A DNA stretch of 64,000 nucleotides from Pseudoluteimonas sp044226035 (lineage in GTDB: Bacteria; Pseudomonadota; Gammaproteobacteria; Xanthomonadales; Xanthomonadaceae), in assembly GCA_044226035.1 (NCBI GenBank), contig JBGAHT010000003.1, positions 10,890 through 74,889 of the forward strand, read 5' to 3'. The first letter of the stretch is position 1, and each line of letters opens with the position of its first letter. Below are positions 23,855-34,506 of the stretch, in pieces. A program made the translations under genes and the position numbers. Under the pieces are notes generated by a model. It saw only the letters and a program-made list of their open reading frames with translations, did not search any database and had not been told where the DNA came from.

Positions 23855-25088
23855 CTTTCATGGATGCCACCGGCGCAGGCCGAGCATCGCGACGCGACGC
23901 CAACTTGGCATGCCTGTTGGCCTCGATATGCGCCAGCCTCTGGGCCAATGTCTGCGGTAGCGTCTTGACCGCTCTAATCGGCGACGATGCCTGTGCCGAT
24001 TTCACTCCGACCGCCCCCGAACTGCTCCGCGAATTGCCATAACCGCTCTGGGTTCTGTCGCTTCGATGCCCGAGCCACGACGCCACCATGGCACGGTCGC
24101 CACTGGCTTTTGCATCACTTGCGCGGGCATGGCGGTAGGCATATGGCGATAGTCCGTCTTGCGCTTCTCGCATGGCCCGACGCACCGCGACCAAGTCGGC
24201 GTCGGACAACTGCACCCAGTCGCGCCCCGTCGCCACAGCGTCCCGCAGGACCTGCACAGCCAACAACGATTGCCCAAACCCGAGCGCCCCTTCTGTCCGT
24301 GTCGCCGAGACCGTCAGCGTTCGCACTTTCTGCCCGCGTGTCGCGTCCACCTTTGCCCCGCTCACGACGAGCGACACATCGTCCCCGTCCACAAGCAAAC
24401 GCGCCCCTTTCAACAACTCCGCAGGCCTCACCCCGAACAGCGCAAAGCAGAGCGCGGGTATCTCCACGCGGGAGGCTCGTCCCATTTGCTGGGTCAAGGC
24501 CACCAACAGGGCATCAGGTGTCGGCGCGTGGCGCCCAGCCACGCGCTTGCTCTTGCTCTTCCCACGACTACCCCCATCACCGGCGCGAAGCGCCGTCGCT
24601 TTTTCTCCCCAAGTCGGGCGGTCATGCGCGAGGAACATCGCATCGAACACGACCGCCCGTTCTAACGCGCTCCAAGTCAGACGGCTCATCCTGTCGGCGT
24701 CTTTCGCTCGCCGAGCGCGTTCCGCCTCTTGGCGCTGTTGCGCGATGGTGGTCTCCTCACAGAACCGGAACGCAGACCGCAAACGGTTGTGATGCTGGAA
24801 GGTTGTGGCCTTATCTAGTGGCGTTTGTTTCTCTTCGAGCAAACGGGCATGGTCGCGTCGATAAGCAACGACCGTTGCCTCCGATGGATCGCCCTTACGC
24901 CCTTGCTTGGCGTCTTTGAGTATCGCGCGGACACGCTGGTCGGCGACGACCCCTAGCGGTTGTCCGGTGCGTTTCGCCTCGGCCTCGACGCTCCGCAGTG
25001 CTTCGGAAATCGCTTTGGCGAACCGTTCGCGAAGCCATGCCGGCACGGCTTCGCTGTCATGGTCTGGGGTTGTCTCGATCTGTCTCAT
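23832..25088 (-). CDS. Divergent tyrosine recombinase
   Basis: 418 residues. The C-terminal half has the tyrosine-recombinase layout: an Arg-I region LCFALFGVRPAELLKGARL, then the box LSPYAYRHARASDAKASGD, WLGHRSDRTQSGYG with His and the final Tyr nucleophile. At the usual His of the HxxR box a Tyr is read (PYAYRH), a variation seen in some active family members. The N-terminal half is charged and helical. It is not next to an attachment site; a 31-base palindrome (25323-25353) lies upstream. It may act on that site or assist the tRNA-adjacent integrase. Its stop codon is in a terminator loop. Confidence 0.75.
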   Translation of the reverse strand: MRQIETTPDHDSEAVPAWLRERFAKAISEALRSVEAEAKRTGQPLGVVADQRVRAILKDAKQGRKGDPSEATVVAYRRDHARLLEEKQTPLDKATTFQHHNRLRSAFRFCEETTIAQQRQEAERARRAKDADRMSRLTWSALERAVVFDAMFLAHDRPTWGEKATALRAGDGGSRGKSKSKRVAGRHAPTPDALLVALTQQMGRASRVEIPALCFALFGVRPAELLKGARLLVDGDDVSLVVSGAKVDATRGQKVRTLTVSATRTEGALGFGQSLLAVQVLRDAVATGRDWVQLSDADLVAVRRAMREAQDGLSPYAYRHARASDAKASGDRAMVASWLGHRSDRTQSGYGNSRSSSGAVGVKSAQASSPIRAVKTLPQTLAQRLAHIEANRHAKLASRRDARPAPVASMKGKGPRLR

Positions 25089-25140
25089 GGGCGCGCTCCG
25101 TTGGTGCTAGGGCATGGGCTCGCTTTCGCTTCGCCCAGTC

Positions 25141-25184
25141 GCACGGCTCCCACCGTGCTCTACGCACAGGCTCCCGCCTGTGCG
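25141..25184. other. Two adjacent perfect hairpins in the recombinase-integrase gap
   Basis: GCACGG-CTCCCA-CCGTGC (25141-25158) is followed after four bases by CGCACAGG-CTCCCG-CCTGTGCG (25163-25184). The loops are nearly identical (CTCCCA, CTCCCG). The flanking sequence 25111-25137 and 25187-25210 can also pair weakly (GGCC / GGCC). The 383-base gap 25089-25471 holds no convincing gene; this could be a small structured RNA or a protein-binding region. Confidence 0.5.
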
Positions 25185-25322
25185 TCCGGCCTTCGCTTGC
25201 GCTACGGCCGTCGCCCTTTGCTCCCGCAACCCATGGCGCTAACGCACCACGGGACGGGCGGCCCCCTCTTCGTTCCGGCCATTGCTCGCTATCGCTTGGC
25301 AATGTCCAGAACTTCGAGAGGG

Positions 25323-25353
25323 CATATTGTCGGACAGTAAGTCCGACAATATG
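25323..25353. promoter_or_regulatory. Perfect 13-5-13 palindrome
   Basis: CATATTGTCGGAC-AGTAA-GTCCGACAATATG: 13-base arms with no mismatch around a 5-base spacer. Size and symmetry fit a tyrosine-recombinase core site or a dimeric-repressor operator. The right arm ends in an ATG that opens a 16-codon frame. Confidence 0.75.
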
Positions 25354-25471
25354 GGCGTCCCTTCATCCAAACAGAAAATGCAAAAGCCGCAAGGTGGTTA
25401 GCGCAACAACTTGCCCAACTCGTCGATGTTCAAGCCGAACGACAAGACAGGGTGGCAAAGTCTTGGCGAAA

Positions 25472-26896
25472 CTAATCGTGGAGAAACGGATCTTCGTAAG
25501 CGCTCGCATATTCGGGCTTTCCCGTTGTGGCGTGGCCCGTGTATTCCTCACGCACTTCCCGCACCACCCCGCCCGCTTTCAGTTTGTTGAGAACGGTATC
25601 TCGGAAACTATGGACGCCGACTGTTCCCGTTCCTCGCGCCTTGACCCCGCGCATAGCGAGGTAGCGCGCGAATGCCGTCATGGGAGCGTTTGCGGGACCG
25701 TTCTGCGCGTTGAAAGTCAGGACGGGGAACAACTTGACCTCCCCCTCCGCTTTCAACCGGTCCACCCGTTCCAGCAAACCCAACGCAATCAAGTCCGGAT
25801 GAACGGGGGTCTGGCGTGTGCTGGCCTTCACTTTGACGGACTTGTCATCGCCAACGAGCGAAATGTCGAAGACGGGGACGCCGAACTCGTCCTCGTAGAT
25901 GTCCGCCAACTCCAAGCGCGCGATTTCATTTCCGCGCGCCCCCGTATAAAGGCAAATCAAGGGGAGCCAGCGGTCGGCGTCCTGTGGCAGGTCGCCGTAG
26001 TGCGCAGGGTCGAAGATGGCGACCAACTGCTCGGGGCGGAACTTCTGCGCGCCGTTGGTCGCATTGGCGATGGCCTTATCCTTCTTCGATACCCGAGCGA
26101 AGCCATCGGAGGGCAAGCCCTCCTCGTCGTCCCTCTTCGGCAGATAACCGGACTTCCGCGCCCATTTCAGGAACTGGCCCAGAACAATGAACTTGTTCTC
26201 GACCGTTCTGCGGTCGATGGTCTTCAACAGGGCGATTTCAAGTTCCGAGCAATGACGGCTCGTAATATCGCGCACCCACTCGGGGCGGTTGGTCGCGGGT
26301 AGGCTGGTGAAGAAGGCCTCGACATCCTCCAAGGCCTTCAACTTCGCCCGCTTGGTCTTCTTCTTGGGGGGCGTATGGTCGGGAAGGGTCCGGGCCCACT
26401 TCTCCTTGGCCGTCCCGAAGGCGATGAAGCCGTTTTCTTCCGTCTTCTCGGGTTCGGGTTTCGGTCCCAGCCCGGAGAGAGGAACCGCCCCACCAGGAAG
26501 GTTGACGGACACACGGTCCAGAAAACTGTTGAAGCGGGCTTGGTCCGCGTCGTCGGCGATGTTCAGGCCCTTGAAGCGCACGCCACTGGGACCGACTTCC
26601 ATCTCGTCTGTGGTCCATGTGCGAATGTCCCCACCGTCCCCAGAACGGCCCGACAGGATGTCTTCAATGCTTGGCGGTTTTGTCTTCATCGCGTCCCCCT
26701 GACGCAATGCCTCGAAAACCCGAGCATATCGGCCCGCCAGCACAAGGGCGATAGCCTGCGCCGTGCACGAACATCGCGTCCGCAAGGCGCGTTTGACCAG
26801 TCGCGCGCCCATGGCCGTCCAGAGATCGGCAGGCACGCGCATACGGAAGTAGGAAAGACCCGAAGGATTTCGGATGAGGTGATGGGCTACTCGCAT
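25472..26896 (-). CDS. Tyrosine-type integrase of the ars island
   Basis: A 474-residue site-specific recombinase. The N-terminus HLIRNPSGLSYFRMRVPADL is the SAM-like DNA-binding leader of many island integrases (DUF6538 type). The catalytic domain shows Arg in LYTGARGNEIARLE, the HxxR box GVHSFRDTVLNKL, then EYTGHATTG and a Tyr in PEYASAYED. An upstream in-frame TTG at 26929 would add 11 residues, but those codons are the repeat units GCTTGGACACT / GCTTGGACCCT, so the ATG at 26896 is preferred. It lies 78 bases from the tRNA end and is expected to recombine the 18-base cores. Confidence 0.9.
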   Translation of the reverse strand: MRVAHHLIRNPSGLSYFRMRVPADLWTAMGARLVKRALRTRCSCTAQAIALVLAGRYARVFEALRQGDAMKTKPPSIEDILSGRSGDGGDIRTWTTDEMEVGPSGVRFKGLNIADDADQARFNSFLDRVSVNLPGGAVPLSGLGPKPEPEKTEENGFIAFGTAKEKWARTLPDHTPPKKKTKRAKLKALEDVEAFFTSLPATNRPEWVRDITSRHCSELEIALLKTIDRRTVENKFIVLGQFLKWARKSGYLPKRDDEEGLPSDGFARVSKKDKAIANATNGAQKFRPEQLVAIFDPAHYGDLPQDADRWLPLICLYTGARGNEIARLELADIYEDEFGVPVFDISLVGDDKSVKVKASTRQTPVHPDLIALGLLERVDRLKAEGEVKLFPVLTFNAQNGPANAPMTAFARYLAMRGVKARGTGTVGVHSFRDTVLNKLKAGGVVREVREEYTGHATTGKPEYASAYEDPFLHD

Positions 26897-26933
26897 GGGA
26901 AGGGTCCAAGCGAGTGTCCAAGCGTGCAAAGTA

Positions 26934-26967
26934 AAACGCCCGCAAATCGTTGATTTACGGGCGTTCT
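26934..26967 (-). terminator. Hairpin beside tRNA-Asp supplied by the island
   Basis: AACGCCCGCAAATC-GTT-GATTTACGGGCGTT, one mismatch, followed on the minus strand by TTTTAC. It lies just past the tRNA-Asp 3' end on the tRNA's own strand and can replace the terminator left at 21308-21334. Confidence 0.75.
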
Positions 26968-26973
26968 AGGTAA

Positions 26974-27050
26974 TGGCGGAGTGGACGGGACTCGAACCCG
27001 CGACCTCCGGCGTGACAGGCCAGCATTCTAACCGACTGAACTACCACTCC
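26974..27050 (-). tRNA. tRNA-Asp (anticodon GTC), integration target
   Basis: 77 bases: acceptor GGAGTGG, anticodon GTC in CCTGTCACG, T-loop GGTTCGAGTCC and encoded CCA. Its last 18 bases are repeated at 21346-21363, marking the island attachment site; the gene itself stays complete. Confidence 0.97.
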
Positions 27051-27097
27051 GCGGAGCCGCGCATGGTACAGGCCGCCGCCGCCGCGTGCAACCGATC

Positions 27098-27172
27098 TGG
27101 TGGGCGCTGAGGGGATCGAACCCCCGACCCTCTCCGTGTAAAGGAGACGCTCTACCGCTGAGCTAAGCGCCC
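27098..27172 (-). tRNA. tRNA-Val (anticodon TAC)
   Basis: 75 bases: acceptor GGGCGCT, anticodon TAC in the loop CTTTACACG, T-loop GGTTCGATCCC and encoded CCA. It is co-oriented with hupB and tRNA-Asp. Confidence 0.96.
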
Positions 27173-27189
27173 TGGCTTGCGCACGATAA

Positions 27190-27220
27190 CGAAAAACCCG
27201 GCGCATGGCCGGGTTTTCGC
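27190..27220 (-). terminator. Terminator after hupB
   Basis: Hairpin GAAAAACCCGGC with GCCGGGTTTTC around GCAT. A T tract follows the stem on the hupB strand. Confidence 0.85.
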
Positions 27221-27238
27221 GACGGGATCCGGGAAGGA

Positions 27239-27511
27239 TCAGTTCACGGCGTCCTTCAGCGCCTTGCCCGGCTTGAACGCCGGCGCCTTGGACGCGGGGA
27301 TCTCGATGGTGCCGCCGGTCTGCGGGTTGCGGCCGGTGCGGGCGCTGCGCGAACGCACCTCGAAGGTGCCGAAGCCGACCAGCGCGACGCTGTCGCCGGA
27401 CTTCAGCGCGCTGCTCACCCCGCTGGTGAACGCATCGACCGCGCGCGTGGCATCGGCCTTGGACAGGCCCGTGGTTTCGGCGACGTGGTCGATGATGTCG
27501 TTCTTGTTCAT
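27239..27511 (-). CDS. hupB: DNA-binding protein HU-beta
   Basis: A 90-residue histone-like protein of exact HU length. Signatures are MNKNDIIDHVAETTGLSKAD, LVGFGTFEVRSRSARTGRNP and GGTIEIPASKAPAFKPGKAL, the last two forming the DNA-clasping arm. HU dimers bend DNA and organise the nucleoid. It follows lon on the same strand, as in E. coli. The start is the ATG beginning the classical sequence; the longer open frame upstream is not coding. Confidence 0.98.
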   Translation of the reverse strand: MNKNDIIDHVAETTGLSKADATRAVDAFTSGVSSALKSGDSVALVGFGTFEVRSRSARTGRNPQTGGTIEIPASKAPAFKPGKALKDAVN

Positions 27512-27723
27512 GTGTGGAATCTCCATGTGCGAGCGGCGCTCGCGTGCGATTGGCAATGCCGCGGGGACGCGGCGCGGAACGAGCGAATGCAAGGCTATGG
27601 ATGGAAACGCATTCCATCCCGCCGGGCGGACACGCGAGGCGCGACCGCCGCGAAACATCGCATCGAAATGTTATACCAGCGGGGTTTTCCGCGTGCAATA
27701 AGCCGGTTTTCGCGCAAGCACGT

Positions 27724-30165
<2,442 letters not shown>

Positions 30166-30272
30166 GCTTGCTCCGGCAGGGAATGAATGGCCCGGCGACG
30201 CGCGCCGGCCCTGCCGTTATGGGGCCGGCGGCGGGCGCTTGCAAGCGCCGCGGCACCGGCCCTGGCCGCCGT

Positions 30273-31559
30273 TTATTCGGCGGCCGCGACCCGCGGCGCG
30301 GCCGGCGGGGTTTCGTAGATCAGGTAGGGCTCGGACTTGTGTTCGACCACCGATTCGTCGACCACGACCTTCTTCACGTTTTCCAGCGACGGCAGGTCGT
30401 ACATCGTGTCGAGCAGCACCGATTCGACGATGGTGCGCAGGCCGCGCGCGCCGGTCTTGCGCTTGAGCGCCTTCTTGGCGATCGCGGTGAGCGCGTCGGG
30501 GCGGAACTCGAGTTCCACGCCCTCCATCTCGAACAGCTTGCGGAACTGCTTGGTGATGGCGTTCTTGGGCTCGGTGAGGATCTTCACCAGCGCCGGCTCG
30601 TCGAGTTCCTCGAGCGTTGCGACCACCGGCAGGCGGCCGACGAACTCGGGGATGAGGCCGAACTTGATCAGGTCCTCGGGCTCGACGTCGGCCAGCACCT
30701 TGCCGACCTCGGCCTTGCGCTCGCTCGACTTGACCTTGGCCGAGAAGCCGATGCCGCCGGCCTCGGTGCTGCGCTGCTGGATGATCTTCTCCAGCCCGGC
30801 GAACGCGCCGCCGACGATGAACAGGATGTTGCGCGTGTCCACCTGCAGGAATTCCTGCTGCGGGTGCTTGCGCCCGCCCTGCGGCGGCACGCTGGCCACG
30901 GTGCCCTCGATCAGCTTCAGCAGCGCCTGCTGCACGCCCTCGCCGGACACGTCGCGGGTGATCGACGGGTTCTCGCTCTTGCGCGAGATCTTGTCGATCT
31001 CGTCGATGTAGACGATGCCCTGCTGCGCCTTGTCGACGTCGTAGTCGCACTTCTGCAGCAGCTTCTGGATGATGTTCTCCACGTCCTCGCCGACGTAGCC
31101 GGCTTCGGTCAGCGTGGTCGCGTCGGCCATGGTGAAGGGCACGTTCAGCAGCCGCGCCAGCGTCTCCGCGAGCAGGGTCTTGCCCGAACCGGTCGGCCCG
31201 ACCAGCAGGATGTTGGACTTGGCCAGCTCGACCTCGTCCGACTTCTGCCGGCTCTCGATGCGCTTGTAGTGGTTGTAGACCGCGACCGCGAGCGTCTTCT
31301 TCGCGCGCGACTGGCCGATCACGTACTGGTCGAGGACGTCCAGGATCTCGCGCGGCTTGGGCAGCGCGCTGCGCGCCGACTGCGACTTCTCCTCGAGTTC
31401 CTCGCGGATGATGTCGTTGCACAGTTCGACGCATTCGTCGCAGATGAACACGCTGGGGCCGGCGATGAGCTTGCGCACCTCGTGCTGGCTCTTCCCGCAG
31501 AAAGAGCAGTAGAGGATCTTGCTGCTGTCGCCCGAACGGCCCTGACGGTCTTCGCTCAT
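30273..31559 (-). CDS. clpX: ClpX, ATPase subunit of ClpXP protease
   Basis: 428 residues. The N-terminal zinc-binding domain has Cys-x2-Cys (YCSFCGK) and Cys-x2-Cys (FICDECVELC). The AAA+ core has Walker A GPTGSGKT, VYIDEIDKI as Walker B, and the RKHPQQEFLQVDT loop. ClpX unfolds tagged proteins and feeds them to ClpP. The IGF-type ClpP-docking loop region lies in IGFSAKVKSSE. It follows clpP after a 115-base gap that contains a GGGGCCG/CGGCCCC hairpin. Confidence 0.98.
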   Translation of the reverse strand: MSEDRQGRSGDSSKILYCSFCGKSQHEVRKLIAGPSVFICDECVELCNDIIREELEEKSQSARSALPKPREILDVLDQYVIGQSRAKKTLAVAVYNHYKRIESRQKSDEVELAKSNILLVGPTGSGKTLLAETLARLLNVPFTMADATTLTEAGYVGEDVENIIQKLLQKCDYDVDKAQQGIVYIDEIDKISRKSENPSITRDVSGEGVQQALLKLIEGTVASVPPQGGRKHPQQEFLQVDTRNILFIVGGAFAGLEKIIQQRSTEAGGIGFSAKVKSSERKAEVGKVLADVEPEDLIKFGLIPEFVGRLPVVATLEELDEPALVKILTEPKNAITKQFRKLFEMEGVELEFRPDALTAIAKKALKRKTGARGLRTIVESVLLDTMYDLPSLENVKKVVVDESVVEHKSEPYLIYETPPAAPRVAAAE

Positions 31560-31674
31560 TCAAAACACCTGCTGCGTGAGCCGGTTGCGGCCCGAGAATA
31601 GCACAAGGGGCCGGATCGGCCCCGGCCCCGGTTCGTGCGGGAAATCGCTTTCGAATCAGCCAGTTGCGCGATTC

Positions 31675-32301
<627 letters not shown>

Positions 32302-32326
32302 GGCGTTCCTCGGGTTGGACGGGGCG

Positions 32327-33631
32327 TCACGCCGACGGCGAGATCGCCTCCTGGAAGGACAACGGCTGGTCGCTGTGGCGGGCGCGCTCGGCGATCCAGT
32401 CGATCACCTGCTCCTCCATCACCCGCGACTGCAGGCTGGCCATGAGTTGGGGATCGTCGCGGTACATCTCAATGACCTGCTGCGGCTCCTCGTAGGTGGA
32501 GGCGATCAGGCGCAGGGTCTCGTTGACCCGGCCCATGTCCAGCCGCAGCTCGTTGCGGCGGGCGACCTCGCCGACCAGCAGCCCGACCAGCACGCGCTTG
32601 CGCGCGGCGTCGAGGAAGGCTTCGTGGGCGTTTTCCGGCATCTGCGGGTTGCCGCCCTGGCGGCGCACCTGCTCGGCGGCCTGCTGGGCCAGCATGCGCG
32701 CCTCGTTCTCGACCAGGCGCGGCGGCATCTCGACGTGCTCGTAGGCCGCGGCCAGCTTCTCGCTGACCTCGCGGCGCAGGCGGCCCATCAGCGCGCCCTT
32801 GAGCTCGCGCTCGAGGTTGCTGCGGATGTCGGCGCGGAACTGCGCCAGTTCGCCGCCCTTGACGCCGAAGCTGCGGATGAAGGCCGCGTCGACCTCGGGC
32901 AGCGCGGCTTCGGACACGCGCTCGACCTGCAGGTTGGCCTGCGCCGCCTTGCCGGCCAGCTGCGGCACGCGCCAGTCCGCCGGGAACTGCACCTCGACGG
33001 TCTTTTCCTCGCCGGCGCGCATGCCGGCCAGCGCCTGTTCGAGCTGCGGCAGGACCGAGCCCGAGCCGATCAGGGTCAGCAACCGTTCCGAGCCCTCGGC
33101 CGGCACGCGCTCGCCTTCGACCATCGACCAGGTCTGCGCCTCGACCGCGTCGCCCTCGCGGGCCTCGCGCTCGACCGGCGCCCAGGTGCGGCGCTGCAGG
33201 CGCAGGTTCTCGACCATGCGGTCGATGTCTTCCTCGCTGACCTCGGCGGTGTGGCGGACCACGTCGAGCCCGGCCACGTCGATGTCGCCGAATTCGGGCA
33301 CCACCTCGAAGGTGGCCACGTAGGCGAGCTCGCCGTCCTTCGCCTCGCCCGGCTGGATCGACGGGCTGCCGGCGATGCGCAGGTCGTTGCCGCGCACGGC
33401 CTGGTCGAAACCTTCGCGCAGCAGGCCGTCCAGCACCTCGGCGCGCACCTGCGAGCCGTAGCGCTGCTCGATGACCTTGGCGGGCACCTTGCCCGGGCGG
33501 AAGCCCTTGATCCGCGCGGTGCGCGCGATCTCGCGCAGGCGCCCGCCGACTTCGCCCTCGAGCTGCCCGGCGGGGAGCTGGAAGGTGATGCGGCGCTCGA
33601 GGTTTCCGATGGTTTCGACCGAAGTCTGCAT
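32327..33631 (-). CDS. tig: Trigger factor chaperone
   Basis: 434 residues. The ribosome-binding domain contains the KGFRPGKVPAKVIEQRYG loop (the GFRxGxxP signature that docks on L23). A PPIase (FKBP-like) domain occupies the middle (EAREGDAVEAQTWSMVEGER ... PAEGSERLLTLIGSGSVLPQ region), and a long helical C-terminal domain forms the cradle. It is the first chaperone to meet nascent chains. First gene of the tig-clpP-clpX-lon-hupB locus. Confidence 0.98.
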   Translation of the reverse strand: MQTSVETIGNLERRITFQLPAGQLEGEVGGRLREIARTARIKGFRPGKVPAKVIEQRYGSQVRAEVLDGLLREGFDQAVRGNDLRIAGSPSIQPGEAKDGELAYVATFEVVPEFGDIDVAGLDVVRHTAEVSEEDIDRMVENLRLQRRTWAPVEREAREGDAVEAQTWSMVEGERVPAEGSERLLTLIGSGSVLPQLEQALAGMRAGEEKTVEVQFPADWRVPQLAGKAAQANLQVERVSEAALPEVDAAFIRSFGVKGGELAQFRADIRSNLERELKGALMGRLRREVSEKLAAAYEHVEMPPRLVENEARMLAQQAAEQVRRQGGNPQMPENAHEAFLDAARKRVLVGLLVGEVARRNELRLDMGRVNETLRLIASTYEEPQQVIEMYRDDPQLMASLQSRVMEEQVIDWIAERARHSDQPLSFQEAISPSA

Positions 33632-33773
33632 GCTGGTACGTGCTCCTGCCCGCGGTGTCGGCTGCGGGTTGCGATGGTTCTTGGCGCGGGCGCCGGCTGG
33701 GACCCGCGCCAGGCGCGGGGAACCGGGGATTTTCCCCGATCCGGGGGCTGGCCGCCAGCATCGCCGGCGGCTT

Positions 33774-33859
33774 TGGTGCGAAAGGCGGGACTCGAACCCG
33801 CACGGGGGTTACCCGCTGGAACCTAAATCCAGTGCGTCTACCAGTTCCGCCACTTTCGC
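33774..33859 (-). tRNA. tRNA-Leu (anticodon TAG)
   Basis: 86 bases: acceptor GCGAAAG / CTTTCGC, discriminator A, encoded CCA. The anticodon stem CTGGA/TCCAG closes the loop TTTAGGT, giving TAG. A long variable arm marks a class II tRNA. Confidence 0.95.
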
Positions 33860-33966
33860 GCCCGGGCATTCTAGCCGGCGGCACGACCGCTGGCCCGGAA
33901 GCCCCGATCGGCCACGCATCCGGTTTGACGCTCGATGCTGCGTTCCCGGACAATGCGCACCTGCTT

Positions 33967-34043
<77 letters not shown>

Positions 34044-34087
34044 GGCACCGAGCGGGACGGCGGACAACGATGCGACAATCCGGACGG

Positions 34088-34164
34088 GCGCCCGTAGCTC
34101 AACCGGATAGAGCACCGGCCTTCTAAGCCGGTGGTTGTGGGTTCGAGTCCCGCCGGGCGCGCCA
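34088..34164 (+). tRNA. tRNA-Arg (anticodon TCT)
   Basis: 77 bases: acceptor GCGCCCG / CGGGCGC, anticodon loop CTTCTAA (TCT), T-loop GGTTCGAGTCC, discriminator G and encoded CCA. Confidence 0.96.
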
Positions 34165-34186
34165 TGCGTCGGCAGGTTTTCCAGTG

Positions 34187-34263
34187 GTGGCTGTAGCTCA
34201 GTTGGTTAGAGTCCTGGATTGTGATTCCAGTTGTCGGGGGTTCGAGTCCCCTCAGCCACCCCA
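34187..34263 (+). tRNA. tRNA-His (anticodon GTG)
   Basis: Acceptor GTGGCTG / CAGCCAC with discriminator C and encoded CCA. The genomic G at 34186 can supply the extra G-1 opposite C73 that HisRS needs. Anticodon GTG in ATTGTGATT. Confidence 0.96.
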
Positions 34264-34295
34264 TCTTTTCGTGTTTGCTATACTTCGCGTCATCG

Positions 34296-34371
34296 GGGCC
34301 GTTAGCTCAGTTGGTAGAGCAGTTGACTCTTAATCAATAGGTCCAAGGTTCGAATCCTTGACGGCCCACCA
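34296..34371 (+). tRNA. tRNA-Lys (anticodon CTT)
   Basis: 76 bases: acceptor GGGCCGT / ACGGCCC, anticodon loop CTCTTAA (CTT), T-loop GGTTCGAATCC and encoded CCA. A TATACT 18-20 bases upstream could be its own -10. Confidence 0.96.
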
Positions 34372-34377
34372 ATCCCG

Positions 34378-34404
34378 AAACGCCCGGCCATGCCGGGCGT
34401 TTTC
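34378..34404 (+). terminator. Terminator of the tRNA cluster
   Basis: AAACGCCCGGC-CAT-GCCGGGCGTTTT, directly after tRNA-Lys. Confidence 0.92.
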
Positions 34405-34506
34405 CTTTCCGGCGCCGCCAAGATTTCGAACCTGCGGTTCGCCCGTTCCGCCGCGCTTCGCTATCCTCGTTCCCGCGGCATCCGCCGCCCGACCAGGGAA
34501 CATCGC

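Larger units (their letters stand above)
21346..26991. mobile_element. Integrated ars island in the 3' end of tRNA-Asp
   Basis: About 5.6 kb bounded by identical 18-base direct repeats, TGGCGGAGTGGACGGGAC, at 21346-21363 and 26974-26991. The right copy is the 3' end (with CCA) of the intact tRNA-Asp gene; the left copy is a detached duplicate. A tyrosine integrase gene lies next to the tRNA, as in tRNA-targeted islands. Cargo: arsR-arsI-arsC-aqpS, a small unknown gene, and a second tyrosine recombinase. Much of the DNA has lower GC and different codon use than the flanks. It separates hupB/tRNA-Val/tRNA-Asp from ppiD. Confidence 0.93.

Noticed and set aside
23987..24919. 310-residue plus-strand frame opposite the second recombinase
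   Set aside because: Low-complexity Pro/Arg/Ser translation with no motif; antisense to a gene with a recombinase active site.
25323..25353. CRISPR repeat unit
   Set aside because: Single palindrome with no repeats or spacers on either side.
26896..26929. TTG 26929 as integrase start
   Set aside because: The 11 extra codons are exactly the arm-type repeats GCTTGGACACT/GCTTGGACCCT; the ATG at 26896 begins the conserved leader.
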